Assembly (NCBI RefSeq): GCF_017833295.1
Contig: NZ_JAFIBW010000001.1
Span: 3,747,501 to 3,811,500 of the forward strand
From: Methylobacterium sp. PvR107
Lineage (GTDB): Bacteria > Pseudomonadota > Alphaproteobacteria > Rhizobiales > Beijerinckiaceae
Length of the DNA: 64,000 bases
Direction of reading: 5' to 3'
Shown here: piece by piece, positions 53,176 to 63,312 of the stretch
How positions within the stretch are numbered: the stretch's first letter is position 1
Layout of the letters: the number at the start of each line of letters is the position of its first letter
Translations under genes and position numbers: made by a program
Notes under the pieces: model-generated
Seen by the model: the letters and a program-made list of their open reading frames with translations, nothing else
Told to the model about the DNA's origin: nothing
Database searches by the model: none

Positions 53176-54702
53176 ATGATCCGCTCCATCCTCTCGGTTG
53201 GCGGCTGGACGCTGGTCTCGCGCGTCACCGGCTTCGCCCGCGACGTGGTGATGGCCGCCGTGATGGGCGCGGGGCCGATGGCCGACGCCTTCGTGGTGGC
53301 GTTCCGGCTGCCGAACCATTTCCGCGCGATCTTCGGCGAGGGCGCGTTCAACACCGCCTTCGTGCCGGCCTATGCCGGCCTCGCCGAGGCGGGCGCCCCG
53401 GGGGACGCGCATCGCTTCGCCGACCGGGTCTTCACCCTGATGCTGATCGTGCAGCTGGTGCTGCTCAACCTCGCCCTGCCGGCGATGCCCTGGGTCGTGC
53501 ACGCGCTGGCGCCGGGCTTCGCCGAGGATGGCGAGCGCTTCCAGCTCGCGGTGGCGCTGACCCGCATCACGTTCCCGTACCTGCTGTTCATGACTCTGGT
53601 GACGCTGCTGTCGGGCATCCTCAATGCCCACCGGCACTTCGCGGTGGCGGCGGGCGCCCCGGTCCTGCTCAACCTCGCCATGCTGGCCGCCTTGGGGCTC
53701 AGCTTCCTGTTCCCGAATGCCGCCTACGCGGCCGCCTGGGGCGTCGCTGTCTCGGGCGTGCTGCAGTTCGGCCTGCTGTGGTGGGGCTGCCGCCGGGTCC
53801 GGGTGATGCCGGATCTCGCCGTGCCGCGGCTCGACCCGGCGCTGAAACGCTTCTTCGCGGTGCTCGGGCCGGCCGTGATCGGCTCGGCGGGGTTCCAGAT
53901 CGCGGCCTTCGCCGACACGATCATCGCGAGCTGGCTGCCCACCGGGGCGGTCTCGGCGCTCTATTACGCGGACCGGCTCTACCAGCTGCCCTTCGGCGTC
54001 ATCGCGATCGCAGCCGGGACCGTGCTGCTGCCCGAGATGAGCCGCCGGATCGCCGCCGGGGACGTCGCCGGCGCCCACGCGGCGCAGAACCGGGCGGCGG
54101 GCTTCTCGCTCGCCCTGTCGGCGCCGTTCACCGTGGCGTTCCTGACCATCCCGGGCCTGATCATGGCCGCCCTGTTCCAGCGCGGGGCGTTCAGCGCCGA
54201 GGATTCGGCCCGGGCCGCCGCGGTGCTGGCGGCCTACGGGTTCGCGCTCCCGGCCGTGGTGCTGGTGCGCAGCGCCGTGGCGAGCTTCTACGCCCGCCAG
54301 GACACCAAGACCCCGCTCTGGGCCTCGCTCACGGCGATCGGCGTCAACGTCGCGCTCAAGCTCTGGCTCACGGGACCCTACGGCGTCACCGGCCTGGCGC
54401 TCGCCACCGCGGTGAGCCAGTGGGTCAACCTGCTGCTGCTGCTCGTCCTGGCCAAGCGCCGGAACTGGACGGCGCCGGGGCGCACCCTGGGCCTGACCGT
54501 CGCGGGTGTCCTGCTGGCCTGCCTGGGGCTCGCCGGTGTCGCGGTCTACGGTCAGGGGCTCGCCCAGGCGCTGGTGCCGGACCTTCCGCACGGGCGGGAA
54601 CTCGTCGTCCTCGCGGTGCTCGGAATGGCGGGCGCGGCGGTCTATGGAGGCCTGCTGGCGGGCCTGCTGCACCTGTTCGGCCTGCGCCTGCGCCGGGCCT
54701 GA
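53176..54702 (+). CDS. murJ: lipid II flippase
   Basis: 508 residues from ATG at 53176. About fourteen transmembrane helices. N-terminal SVGGWTLVSRVTGFARDVVM and ADAFVVAFRLPNHFRAIFGE with GAFNTAFVPAY are the MurJ/MviN hallmark; the charged central-cavity Arg residues are in this region. Flips lipid-linked peptidoglycan precursor across the inner membrane. Essential in most bacteria. Confidence 0.96.
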   Translation: MIRSILSVGGWTLVSRVTGFARDVVMAAVMGAGPMADAFVVAFRLPNHFRAIFGEGAFNTAFVPAYAGLAEAGAPGDAHRFADRVFTLMLIVQLVLLNLALPAMPWVVHALAPGFAEDGERFQLAVALTRITFPYLLFMTLVTLLSGILNAHRHFAVAAGAPVLLNLAMLAALGLSFLFPNAAYAAAWGVAVSGVLQFGLLWWGCRRVRVMPDLAVPRLDPALKRFFAVLGPAVIGSAGFQIAAFADTIIASWLPTGAVSALYYADRLYQLPFGVIAIAAGTVLLPEMSRRIAAGDVAGAHAAQNRAAGFSLALSAPFTVAFLTIPGLIMAALFQRGAFSAEDSARAAAVLAAYGFALPAVVLVRSAVASFYARQDTKTPLWASLTAIGVNVALKLWLTGPYGVTGLALATAVSQWVNLLLLLVLAKRRNWTAPGRTLGLTVAGVLLACLGLAGVAVYGQGLAQALVPDLPHGRELVVLAVLGMAGAAVYGGLLAGLLHLFGLRLRRA

Positions 54703-54773
54703 GAGGACCGGGCCGGGCTCGCCGCCGCACATCCCGGCCCCAGATCGGGCGAACGCATCCAGTGAGGAACGCC

Positions 54774-55451
54774 ATGACCGACGCACGGGAACCGCTCGCG
54801 GGGGTGAAGGCCGCGGTGTTCGACGCCTACGGCACGCTGTTCGACGTGAATGCCGCGGTCCAGCGCTACGCGGAGGCGGTCGGGCCCGACGCGGTCCATC
54901 TCTCCGAGGTCTGGCGCAACAAGCAGCTGGAATACAGCTGGACCCTGTCGCTGATGGGCCGCTACGCCGCCTTCTGGGATCTCACCGTGCGGGCCCTCGA
55001 TTACGCGCTGGCCGTTCACCCGCAGGTTGATCCCGGCTTGCGCGAGCGGCTGCTCGACGCCTACCGCGATCTGGATGCCTACCCGGAAGTCCCGGGCGTG
55101 CTGGCGGCCCTGCGCAAGCGCGGGATCCGCACCGCCGTACTCACCAACGGCAATGCCGCCATGGTCGACCGGGCGGTGGCCTCGGCGGACTTGGCCGACC
55201 ATCTCGACGCGGTCCTGTCGGTGGACGACGCTCAGGTGTTCAAGACGCATCCCGACGCCTACCGGATCGCCCTGATCCGGCTCGCCCTCGGGGAGGGGGA
55301 CGTGCTGTTCTGCTCCTCGAACCGGTGGGATGTGGCGGGCGCCGGCGCCTTCGGCTTCCGGACCGCCTGGGTCAACCGCAGGGGGCTGCCGGACGAGTAC
55401 GCGGACCTGGCGCCCACGAACGTGGTCACGTCTCTCGACGGGCTCCTCTGA
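54774..55451 (+). CDS. haloacid dehalogenase type II (HAD superfamily)
   Basis: 225 residues from ATG at 54774. Nucleophile Asp in AVFDAYGTLFDV (about residue 14), motif II TNGN in VLTNGNAAMVD, Lys in VFKTHPDAYR, and the dehalogenase loop FCSSNRWDVAGAGAFG. Length and the S-S-N-x-W-D motif match L-2-haloacid dehalogenases, which replace halogen by hydroxyl with inversion. Close to the murJ stop (71 bases) but functionally unrelated. Confidence 0.93.
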   Translation: MTDAREPLAGVKAAVFDAYGTLFDVNAAVQRYAEAVGPDAVHLSEVWRNKQLEYSWTLSLMGRYAAFWDLTVRALDYALAVHPQVDPGLRERLLDAYRDLDAYPEVPGVLAALRKRGIRTAVLTNGNAAMVDRAVASADLADHLDAVLSVDDAQVFKTHPDAYRIALIRLALGEGDVLFCSSNRWDVAGAGAFGFRTAWVNRRGLPDEYADLAPTNVVTSLDGLL

Positions 55452-55601
55452 GCGAGTGGTCGACGCCGTCCGCACGGCCCCTGTCGGCCGGCCGCCGTCT
55501 CGCCTTGGACTAAAGTCGAACTTGCAACCTGCGCGTGTCGCCCTCGGTCTGCACCTGTCTCGTGCGCCATGAATCGAGCGGCGAGCGCTAGGGAGCGTCT
55601 G

Positions 55602-56075
55602 ATGAAGCGTGTGCTGTTGGCGACCGCCGCAATCTGCGTCGGTGCGATCGGGCCGGCCTGGGCCCTCGAAGTCACCAAATCGGTCGATGTTGCCGCCTCA
55701 CCCGAGGCCGTGTGGAAGACCATCGGCGGGTTCTGCGGGATCGGCGATTGGCATCCGGTGATCGAGAAATGCGCCCTGTCCAAGAAGGGCGGCAAGGACG
55801 TCCGGACGCTCAGCCTGAAGGGCGGCGGCACGATCGTCGAGGAGGAAGAGTCCCGCAGCGACACGAAGATGGACTACACCTACACGATCCTCGAAGGTCC
55901 GCTGCCCGTCACCGACTATTATTCGACGATCATGGTCGCAAAGGCCGGCAGCGGCTCCAAGGTGACCTGGAAGGGCACGTTCAAGGCCAAGGGTGCCCCC
56001 GATGCGAAGGCCGAAGAGGCCATCGCCGGCGTCTACGACGCCGGCCTGAAGGGCATCGCCGACAAGGCGAAGTGA
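55602..56075 (+). CDS. exported SRPBCC (START-like) protein
   Basis: 157 residues from ATG at 55602 with GGGAG well placed; an ATG at 55569 would add 11 residues. Signal peptide MKRVLLATAAICVGAIGPAWA, then a single SRPBCC hydrophobic-ligand fold: VDVAASPEAVWKTIGGFCGI, DWHPVIEKCAL, YTYTILEGPLPVTDYYSTI. Periplasmic; ligand unknown. Confidence 0.88.
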   Translation: MKRVLLATAAICVGAIGPAWALEVTKSVDVAASPEAVWKTIGGFCGIGDWHPVIEKCALSKKGGKDVRTLSLKGGGTIVEEEESRSDTKMDYTYTILEGPLPVTDYYSTIMVAKAGSGSKVTWKGTFKAKGAPDAKAEEAIAGVYDAGLKGIADKAK

Positions 56076-56226
56076 CGGCCCGGCGGGGGCGGGCTCGGCG
56101 CGCCTCCGCTCGCGGTTTCCGGACGCGCGGAGGCCATATCCGGCACGCAATCGAATTGCGCCGCTTCGCGGATTTTTAATCCTCCCGGTGTTGGATCATC
56201 CTCAACACGAACGGGAGATGTTTCGC

Positions 56227-56568
56227 GTGTCCTTGAACGGTTCCTTCACGATGATCCGCGCCGGGGCCGCTGCCCTCGCCGCCACCCTGGTGCTCGGGGC
56301 CGTCGCCCCGGCCGTTGCCCGCGACCAGACCGGCGCCATCGTCGGCGGCCTCGCGGCCGGCGTCGTCGGCGGCGTGGTCGGCAGCGCCCTCGTCAACGGC
56401 GCCAACCCGCCGCCCCCGCCGGAGTACCGCCCCCGCCGCGTCCTGGTCGAGGAGCCCGAGACCGTCGTGGTGCGCGAGCGCCGCGGTCCGATCTGCCACT
56501 ACGAGCGTCGCAAGGAGTGGCTCGGGGACGGCGAGTTCACCTATCGCCGCGTCGAGGTCTGCGAGTAA
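56227..56568 (+). CDS. small secreted protein with Gly-rich segment
   Basis: 113 residues if started at GTG 56227, where GGGAG has normal spacing; ATG 56218 is too near that site and ATG 56251 is a further option. Signal peptide (AGAAALAATLVLGAVAPAVA), then a glycine-zipper-like AIVGGLAAGVVGGVVGSALV, a proline-rich link and a short tail with two Cys (CHYERRKEW and VEVCE). Resembles outer-membrane glycine-zipper proteins of Rhizobiales. Function unknown. Confidence 0.75.
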   Translation: MSLNGSFTMIRAGAAALAATLVLGAVAPAVARDQTGAIVGGLAAGVVGGVVGSALVNGANPPPPPEYRPRRVLVEEPETVVVRERRGPICHYERRKEWLGDGEFTYRRVEVCE

Positions 56569-56639
56569 GTCTCCGCCCCGTTTGCGCCCCTCTGCCGGCT
56601 TGCAGGTTCACACACCGCGGTCGGGCACCACCGCCTTGC

Positions 56640-56770
56640 GACAAGGGGGCATGTCCCATCCCCCTTGCGGGGAGGGGTCAGGGTTGGGGGCGGTGCAGAA
56701 GGCACCGGACCGCTTCATCCAGCACCACCCCCACCTCCAACTCCGCCCCACAAGGGGGCGGAGAGGGCGT
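56640..56770. repeat. degenerate family-A repeat arms
   Basis: CCCCCTTGCGGGGAGGGGTC (56660 region) and CCGCCCCACAAGGGGGCGGA (56744 region), arranged as an imperfect inverted pair. Fills most of the gap between the secreted protein and carbamoyltransferase genes. Confidence 0.5.
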
Positions 56771-56841
56771 TGCGGCCAGAGATGTGTGAACACCGTAGCC
56801 TCCGCGGGGGAGGCAGACCGGCGCGGGACCGAACACACGTC

Positions 56842-58599
56842 TCATTTCACCACGAGCCAATCCTCGACCACGAGCGCGTCGAGGCCGGAGGTGTAGAACA
56901 TCAGGATCGCGTCCTCCGCGCCGTGGAGGATCGGTTTGCCCATGACGTTGAAGCTGGTGTTGAGCAGAATCGGCACGCCCGTGATCGCCGCGAAGGCGCC
57001 GATCAGCGCCGCGTAGGCGGGGTTGCGTTCCGCCGTGACGCTCTGGAGCCGGCCGGTGCCGTCGGCGTGGACCACGGCCGGCACCCGGGCGCGCACCGCC
57101 TCGCGCCAGACCAGGGTGCGCTCCATGTAGGGGCTGTCGGCGTAATCCTCGAACCAGTCCGGCCCGGCCTCGGCCAGGATCGACGGCGCGAACGGCCGGA
57201 ACGCCTCCCGGTACTTCACCTTGGCGTTGAGCGCGTCCTTGGCGCCCTCCGGCCGCGGGTCGGCCAGGATCGAGCGGTTGCCGAGCGCGCGGGGCCCGAA
57301 CTCGGCCCGGCCCTGCACCCAGCCGACGAGACCGCCCGCGGCCAGGATCCGCGCCGCCGCGCGTGTGGCCTCCGCGTGGCCGACGCGTCGGGCGCGGGGT
57401 TCCTGCTCGGCGAGCCGCTCCATCGGGGCCGTGGAGACCCGCGAGCCGAGATAGGGCGTGAGCGGGCGGGCGGCGGGCGGCGGACCCGCCCAGCCCGGAT
57501 GGTCCTCCGCGTAGGCGAGCCAGGCGGCGCCGACCGCGTTGCCGTCGTCGGCCGGGGCCGAGGGGACGTGCAGCCGCGCGAACCCGGACCGGCCGAGCAC
57601 CCGGCCATTATAGGACGAGTTCAGACCGCAGCCGCCGGCGATCACGAGATTCTCGGACGGCGCCAGCGCGTGGGCTTCGGCCACCAGCGCGTCCATCAAG
57701 GCCGTAAAAAGATCCTGGCCGCAGCGGGCGAGGTCGGCCCAGCCGTTCTCCAGGGCATCCGCGGGGCGGCGCGCGCGGATCTGCGCGGCGACATCCCGGA
57801 TCGTCTCCCCGTCGGCGAAGCGCAGGCGGTGGCCCTCGACCGTGCAGAGCCGGCCGAGCAGCGCGGCGAGGTCCGGATCGGGGCGGCCGTAGGGGGCGAG
57901 CCCCATGATCTTCCACTCCTCGCCCTTCACCTGGTCGAAGCCGGCGAGGTCGGTGATCAGCCCGTACAGGAACCCCAGCGAGCCGCGCCCGCGGTGGCGG
58001 CGCAGCTCGGTGATCCGGCCATCCTGCAACCGGTAGATCGCCGACGCGCCGGTCTCGCCCATGCCGTCGACCACCAGGGCGGTGGCCTCGTCGAACGGGC
58101 TCCCCCAGAGGCCGTAGGCGGCGTGGCAGAGATGATGCGGGTAGCGCCGCGGCCCGGCGATCGTCGCGCGCGGCGCCGCGCCGGTGATCCGGGCTTCCTG
58201 GTTAAGGGCCAGCAGGGTGCCGTGGCCGGCCCGCTCCTGCGCGCCGTGGAGATCGGCGATGAACACCCGCTCGGCCTGCTCGGGCACGAAGGAGCGGTTG
58301 AGCGCCGTGGTGTGGGCGGCGAGGGCCGTCAGGTCGAAGGCGCCGGCACCGGCTTGGCCCCGCAGGAACTCGCTGAATTGCGGGCCCCAGGTCGAGGCGA
58401 TGACGAGCTCGGAGCCCGGCGGGACGTAGTCCTTCAGCAGCGACGCCATCCGGATCGGGGCGTCCGGCTCGCAGTTCGGCGCCCGCTTGTACTGGAGGAT
58501 GCGCTCGGCGGCCTCGGCGAAGAGCAGGGTGCCGTCGGGCCCGACCAGGGCGAGGGCGGGATCGTGGAAGGTGGTGGCGAGGCCGAGATAGAAGCGCAT
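56842..58599 (-). CDS. carbamoyltransferase, NodU/CmcH/TobZ family
   Basis: 585 residues from ATG at 58599. Kae1-like N-terminal domain: LGLATTFHDPALALV, HHLCHAAYGLWGSPFDEAT, VVDGMGETGASAIY, APYGRPDP, and GGCGLNSSYN. C-terminal YrdC-like part: GRAEFGPRALGNRSILADP and LLNTSFNVMGKPI. These enzymes make carbamoyl-AMP from carbamoyl phosphate and ATP and carbamoylate a hydroxyl of an antibiotic, Nod factor or glycan. No biosynthetic cluster surrounds it, so the acceptor is unknown. Confidence 0.93.
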   Translation of the reverse strand: MRFYLGLATTFHDPALALVGPDGTLLFAEAAERILQYKRAPNCEPDAPIRMASLLKDYVPPGSELVIASTWGPQFSEFLRGQAGAGAFDLTALAAHTTALNRSFVPEQAERVFIADLHGAQERAGHGTLLALNQEARITGAAPRATIAGPRRYPHHLCHAAYGLWGSPFDEATALVVDGMGETGASAIYRLQDGRITELRRHRGRGSLGFLYGLITDLAGFDQVKGEEWKIMGLAPYGRPDPDLAALLGRLCTVEGHRLRFADGETIRDVAAQIRARRPADALENGWADLARCGQDLFTALMDALVAEAHALAPSENLVIAGGCGLNSSYNGRVLGRSGFARLHVPSAPADDGNAVGAAWLAYAEDHPGWAGPPPAARPLTPYLGSRVSTAPMERLAEQEPRARRVGHAEATRAAARILAAGGLVGWVQGRAEFGPRALGNRSILADPRPEGAKDALNAKVKYREAFRPFAPSILAEAGPDWFEDYADSPYMERTLVWREAVRARVPAVVHADGTGRLQSVTAERNPAYAALIGAFAAITGVPILLNTSFNVMGKPILHGAEDAILMFYTSGLDALVVEDWLVVK

Positions 58600-58656
58600 G
58601 CGCAAGCGGGGTAGCGCATTTTTGCCCGCAGCGGACCCCAGAGCTGACCGGCACCG

Positions 58657-58746
58657 GCATCGCGAGCGTCGGCGAAGCGCCCCGGGGCAGCGCGCCCTCT
58701 GGATGTGATGCATCCCTGGAGTGCTTCGCCCCGCGCGCCAGGACGG
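58657..58746. repeat. intergenic repeat family B, copy 5
   Basis: GCATCGCGAGCGTCGGCGAA at the left, GGGGCAGCGCGCCCT core, and GTGCTTCGCCCCGCGCGCCA at the right end. Between the carbamoyltransferase and nhaA genes. Confidence 0.7.
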
Positions 58747-58754
58747 GCGGCGCT

Positions 58755-59960
58755 TCAGGCCGCGGGGATGCGCGGCTTGGCCAGCAGCAGGATCGCCGCG
58801 CCGACGAGCCCCGACAGGGCCGAGCCCGCGAGCACGCCGAGCTTCACGGCGGTCTCGTGCTGCGGATCCGCGAAAGCGAGGCCGCCGATGAACAGGCTCA
58901 TGGTGAAGCCGATGCCGCACAGAACCGCGACGCCGTAGACCTGACCCCAGCCGGCCCCGGCCGGGCGCTTGGCCAGCCCGAGCGCGACGGCCAGCCGCAG
59001 GCTGGCGAAGACCCCGGCCTGCTTGCCCAGGAACAGCCCGGCCGCGATTCCGAGCGTCACCGGCTGGAGCAGGGCCTCGGGGGTGAGGCCGGAGAGGTCC
59101 ACGCCGGCATTGGCGAAGCCGAAGATCGGCACCACCCCGTAGGTGATCCAGGGCGCGAGCGCGTGCTCCAGGCGATGGAGCGGCGAATGCGCGTTCTCCG
59201 GCTTGCCCGGACTGACCCGGATGGGGATGGTGAGCGCCAGCAGCACGCCCGCGATCGTGGCGTGCATTCCGGAGCGCAGCACGAGGACCCAGAGCACGAG
59301 GCCGAGGAGTCCGTAGGCCGGAAGCCGGGCGATGCCGGCCCGGTTCAGGCCGTAGAGGCCGGCGAGCACGAGGGCGGCGAGGCTCAGCATCGTGGCATCG
59401 AGCCCGGAGCTGTAGAACAGGGCGATCACCACCACGGCGCCGAGATCGTCCACGATGGCGACCGCGCTGAGGAAGATCTTCAGGGACACCGGCACGCGGG
59501 ACCCGAGGAGCGCCAGGACACCCAGCGCGAAGGCGATGTCGGTCGCCGCCGGGATCGCCCAGCCCCGCAGGGTCGGAGAACCGAGATTGGCCAGCGCGTA
59601 GAACCCGGCCGGCACCGCCATGCCGCCGAGCGCCGCGAAGCCCGGCAGGACGCGGTCGGGCCAAGTGCGCAGGCGCCCGTCGAGCGCCTCGCGCTTGATC
59701 TCCAGCCCGACGAGCAGGAAGAAGCCGGCCATCAGCCCGTCGTTGATCCAGTGCTGCACGCTCATCGGGCCGAGTGCGGCGTGGAGCGCGTGCGCGTAGG
59801 TCGCGGCGAAGGGCCCGTTGGCGACCACCAGCGCCAGGGCCGCCGCCGCCATCAGGATCAGCCCGCCCGCCGCCTCGCTGGCGAGCATCATGCGGATCGC
59901 CGAGAGTGGGCGCGGGCGCCGCTTCGGGAGCGCGCGGCCGGAAGGCTGGGGCGATGTCAT
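58755..59960 (-). CDS. nhaA: Na+/H+ antiporter NhaA
   Basis: 401 residues from ATG at 59960; two codons farther upstream are alternatives. Eleven to twelve transmembrane helices. [14 protein letters not shown] and [16 protein letters not shown] are typical; the ion-binding Asp-Asp is in [18 protein letters not shown], and GFANAGVDL follows. Exchanges protons for sodium for pH and salt homeostasis. Confidence 0.95.
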   Translation of the reverse strand: MTSPQPSGRALPKRRPRPLSAIRMMLASEAAGGLILMAAAALALVVANGPFAATYAHALHAALGPMSVQHWINDGLMAGFFLLVGLEIKREALDGRLRTWPDRVLPGFAALGGMAVPAGFYALANLGSPTLRGWAIPAATDIAFALGVLALLGSRVPVSLKIFLSAVAIVDDLGAVVVIALFYSSGLDATMLSLAALVLAGLYGLNRAGIARLPAYGLLGLVLWVLVLRSGMHATIAGVLLALTIPIRVSPGKPENAHSPLHRLEHALAPWITYGVVPIFGFANAGVDLSGLTPEALLQPVTLGIAAGLFLGKQAGVFASLRLAVALGLAKRPAGAGWGQVYGVAVLCGIGFTMSLFIGGLAFADPQHETAVKLGVLAGSALSGLVGAAILLLAKPRIPAA

Positions 59961-60015
59961 CGGCGGGGGCTTGCCGCGCATCCTGAGCTGGGACAAGCCC
60001 CCGGGCCCGAAACCC

Positions 60016-60657
60016 TTACGACGTCCGCCCCAGGGCCGCGCGGATCAGCGCCAGCCCGTCCGGGCTCGACCACGCGGCCGGCCCCTTCATCACCCCGATG
60101 GTGCAGCCCTGCGCGTCGATCAGCATCGTGGTCGGCAGGCCGGGCGATTGAGTGTCGCGCTGGATCGCCGGCAGGACGCGCCCCCCGGGATCGGCATAGA
60201 AGGCGAGGTCGCGGATGCCCGCCTGCCTGAGCCATTCCGGCGGCTTCTCGAGATTGCGGGTGTCGACGTTGATCGCCACCACGGAGAAATCCGGTCCGCC
60301 GAGCTGCGCCTGAAGATGGTCGAGGGCCGGCATCTCGGCCTTGCACGGGGCGCACCACGTCGCCCAGAGGTTCACGAGGAGCAGCCGGCCCTTCAGGTCG
60401 GCAAGGCCGGTCTCGGCGCCGTCCGGGCCCTTGAACCGGATGTCGGGCGCCGGCCGGGCCTGGGGCAGCGCCTGCATGGCGGCGACCTCGCCCTTGGACG
60501 CCGCATCGACCCGGGCGAGCGCCGGCTTGGCGGCGGCGCAGGGCTGGAGGGCGCCGCCCGTGTTGCCGGGCACGAGACCGCTCCCGTATAGGGCGAGGCC
60601 GAGGACGGCGAGCGCGGCGATGCCCGCGCCGGCCAGGATGGGTGTGCGGCCGGGCAT
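60016..60657 (-). CDS. tlpA: TlpA-like membrane-anchored thioredoxin
   Basis: 213 residues from ATG at 60657. One N-terminal membrane anchor ([19 protein letters not shown]) then a periplasmic thioredoxin fold with the redox site [17 protein letters not shown] (Cys-Ala-Pro-Cys) and cis-Pro in [11 protein letters not shown]. An extra Cys pair (QPC near residue 40, GC near residue 186) fits TlpA of Bradyrhizobium, which reduces proteins for cytochrome oxidase assembly. Divergent from argH, with 42 bases between starts, an arrangement common in Rhizobiales. Confidence 0.9.
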   Translation of the reverse strand: MPGRTPILAGAGIAALAVLGLALYGSGLVPGNTGGALQPCAAAKPALARVDAASKGEVAAMQALPQARPAPDIRFKGPDGAETGLADLKGRLLLVNLWATWCAPCKAEMPALDHLQAQLGGPDFSVVAINVDTRNLEKPPEWLRQAGIRDLAFYADPGGRVLPAIQRDTQSPGLPTTMLIDAQGCTIGVMKGPAAWSSPDGLALIRAALGRTS

Positions 60658-60699
60658 CAGCTTTGCCTGCCGGGACGTTCAGGGCGCGGAAGGATCGAC

Positions 60700-62079
60700 A
60701 TGAGCAACCGGATGTGGGGCGGCCGCTTCGCGAGCGGCCCGGCGGAGATCATGGAGGAGATCAACGCCTCCATCGGATTCGACAAGTGCCTCGCGCCCCA
60801 GGATATCCGCGGCTCGCTGGCGCATGTGGCGATGCTGGGCCAAGCCGGCATCCTGCCGGCGGAGGATGTGGCCGCAATCGAGGCCGGGCTCAAGTCCGTG
60901 CGCGACGAGATCGAGGCCGGGACTTTCACGTTCAGGCGCGAGCTCGAGGACATCCACATGTCGGTGGAGAGCCGGCTCACCGAGATCGTCGGCCCGGCCG
61001 CCGGCCGCCTGCACACGGCGCGCTCGCGCAACGACCAGGTCGCCACCGACATGAAGCTCTGGGTGCGCGACACCCTCGATTCGCTCGACCAGCAGGCGGC
61101 CGACCTGCAGCGGGCGCTCAGCCAGACGGCGCTGAAGCACGCCGGCACCGTGATGCCGGGCTTCACCCATCTGCAATCGGCCCAGCCGGTGACCTTCGGC
61201 CACCATTGCCTCGCCTATGTCGAGATGCTGGCCCGGGACCGGGGCCGGTTCCGCGACGCCCGGGTGCGGCTCAACGAGTGCCCGCTCGGCGCCGCGGCGC
61301 TCGCCGGCACGTCCTTCCCGATCGACCGGCACGCCACCGCGGCGGCGCTCGGCTTCGACCGGCCGACCGCCAACTCGCTCGATTCGGTCGCCGACCGCGA
61401 CTTCGCCCTGGAGGCACTCGCGGCGGCCTCGATCTGCGCCGTGCACCTGTCGCGCTTCGCCGAGGAGCTGGTGGTCTGGACCTCGGCCCAGTTCAACTTC
61501 GTGCGGCTGTCGGACGGCTTCACCACCGGCTCATCGATCATGCCGCAGAAGCGCAACCCCGACGCCGCCGAGCTGGTACGCGCCAAGTCCGGCCGGATCA
61601 TCGGCGCGCTGACCGGCCTGCTTATCGTCATGAAGGGGCTGCCGCTCGCCTATTCGAAGGACATGCAGGAGGACAAGGAGGGCACCTTCGACGCCCTCCA
61701 GGCCCTGTCCCTGTGCCTCGCCGCCCTGACCGGCATGGTCCAGGATCTGGAGCCCAACGCCGCGGTGCTCGCCCAGGCCGCCGGCTCCGGCTACGCCACC
61801 GCCACCGACCTCGCCGACTGGCTGGTGCGCGAGCTCGGCCTGCCGTTCCGGCAGGCCCACCACGTCACCGGCCGCCTCGTCGGCGTCGCCTCCGCCAAGG
61901 GCGTGGGACTCGAAGAGCTGTCGCTGGCCGAGATGCAGGAGGCGGAGCCGCGCATCACCGACGCGGTCTACGCGGTGCTCGGCGTCGCGAACTCGGTGGC
62001 GAGCCGCACCAGCTACGGCGGCACCGCGCCCGACAGCGTCCGGGCGCAGGCGCAGGGCTGGATCGAGCGGCTGGCCTGA
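60700..62079 (+). CDS. argH: argininosuccinate lyase
   Basis: 459 residues from ATG at 60700 with GGAAGG upstream. Cleaves argininosuccinate to arginine and fumarate, the last step of arginine synthesis. Starts [33 protein letters not shown] and the fumarate-lyase signature [12 protein letters not shown] (catalytic Ser loop) are intact, with [16 protein letters not shown]. Full length. Confidence 0.98.
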   Translation: MSNRMWGGRFASGPAEIMEEINASIGFDKCLAPQDIRGSLAHVAMLGQAGILPAEDVAAIEAGLKSVRDEIEAGTFTFRRELEDIHMSVESRLTEIVGPAAGRLHTARSRNDQVATDMKLWVRDTLDSLDQQAADLQRALSQTALKHAGTVMPGFTHLQSAQPVTFGHHCLAYVEMLARDRGRFRDARVRLNECPLGAAALAGTSFPIDRHATAAALGFDRPTANSLDSVADRDFALEALAAASICAVHLSRFAEELVVWTSAQFNFVRLSDGFTTGSSIMPQKRNPDAAELVRAKSGRIIGALTGLLIVMKGLPLAYSKDMQEDKEGTFDALQALSLCLAALTGMVQDLEPNAAVLAQAAGSGYATATDLADWLVRELGLPFRQAHHVTGRLVGVASAKGVGLEELSLAEMQEAEPRITDAVYAVLGVANSVASRTSYGGTAPDSVRAQAQGWIERLA

Positions 62080-62112
62080 CCGGATCCGATACCGGGCTTC
62101 GGCAACCGTCGG

Positions 62113-62880
62113 TCAGAGCGGCGGATCGGAGCGGAGGACCCGGGACGATCGCCGGCCCGCCAGCTGCTCCATCGCGCCGAGCAGCGTCTCTGCCTCGTCG
62201 AGCAGCCTGTGGGCCATGCTCGGGACGCTCTCGTCCTCCGCGCCGCCCGACCCGCGCGTGACCGGGCTGTCGGGCACCGGCTCGCGATCCACCGGCTGGG
62301 ACGGTGAGACCTCACCGGCGTCTCCCCTCAGTTCCGGCTGTTCCGCTCCGGGATCGCCGTCCGCCGCAGCGGCCTGCGTCGCCTCGGACGCCGCCGCCTC
62401 GGCTTCGCCGGCCAGATTCGCGGGCGCCGCTCCGCTCGCGGCGCTGGTCCGCGCGGCGGCCTTGGCCAGGGCCGGCGAGACGAAGTCCGGCGCAGCCTCC
62501 GCGACGGCGTCGTCCTGGGCGGCATCGGAGATCTGCCGAGCCAGCACGACCAGCTCCCGGGCGATACGGTCGGCCGCCCTGCGATCGCCCGCCACACGGG
62601 CGGCCTGCGCCTCCGCGCGGAGCCGCACCAGCTTCCGCTCCGCTTCCTGGAGCAGATGGGCCGCCATGTCGTGGATGCCGGTCGGGGCCACGCCCAGGGA
62701 TGCCAGCAGGCTCTCCATCTCCGCCCTCCTGACAGAGCGGAACGGCTCCGATGCAGGATCGGCCGGGGCCTCCCCGGCCGATCCTGCGGCCGTATCCGGC
62801 CTTGCGACCGGGGCGTGGGCGGGTGCCTGGGCGCGCTGAACCACAACGAGCGGCAGAATGCTGTTCACGGCTCCCACCAT
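62113..62880 (-). CDS. hypothetical Ala/Glu-rich protein with coiled coil
   Basis: 255 residues from ATG at 62880. Central helix rich in Ala, Arg and Glu (MAAHLLQEAERKLVRLRAEA to LVVLARQISDAA) looks like a coiled coil; the rest is Ala/Pro/Glu-rich and probably disordered. A second helix near the C-terminus (MAHRLLDEAETLLGAMEQL) echoes the first. No signal peptide, no known domain. Convergent with argH. Confidence 0.55.
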   Translation of the reverse strand: MVGAVNSILPLVVVQRAQAPAHAPVARPDTAAGSAGEAPADPASEPFRSVRRAEMESLLASLGVAPTGIHDMAAHLLQEAERKLVRLRAEAQAARVAGDRRAADRIARELVVLARQISDAAQDDAVAEAAPDFVSPALAKAAARTSAASGAAPANLAGEAEAAASEATQAAAADGDPGAEQPELRGDAGEVSPSQPVDREPVPDSPVTRGSGGAEDESVPSMAHRLLDEAETLLGAMEQLAGRRSSRVLRSDPPL

Positions 62881-63312
62881 CGCGACCACACCGCTTCGAT
62901 GAGCGGTCCCCCGTCTTGACCGCGGGACTCACGCGGCACCGGGTGAGGAGCCTGGGCCAATATATTTGGCCTCGCAAGTTTTAAGTTATGCAATCACAAC
63001 ACGAAATCCGTATTTTTGAACAAAAAATCTTGATTTTATCGGATTATGTGTCGTATCGGTTTTGTTTGCGTCAATATTTCTACATTCGTTCGAGACGAAT
63101 ATTAATAATTGTAGCGTCTTCAAGGACGGTGACCGGGCCGTCCCGGGGCGCGCCGACGGCGCCGCGCCCTCCCGCATCAGGTCCAGGCTGACCCACTTAC
63201 CCACAGGGCTTGACGGGAATTGTGCATCGCAACCATCCTCTGACCCGCGCGTTCAGCCTCTGGCTAAGTCCGCTCAGCTAGAAGCTTCGCCGTTTGGATC
63301 GGAGTTCGCAGG
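62881..63312. other. 432-bp intergenic region with a strongly AT-rich core
   Basis: Bases 62955-63125 are conspicuously AT-rich against the GC-rich window, with A and T runs and an ATTCGT/ACGAAT inverted repeat at 63084-63100 (5-base spacer). This may be a promoter/regulator region for the flanking divergent genes or a foreign remnant. The short open frames inside have no coding character. Confidence 0.5.
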
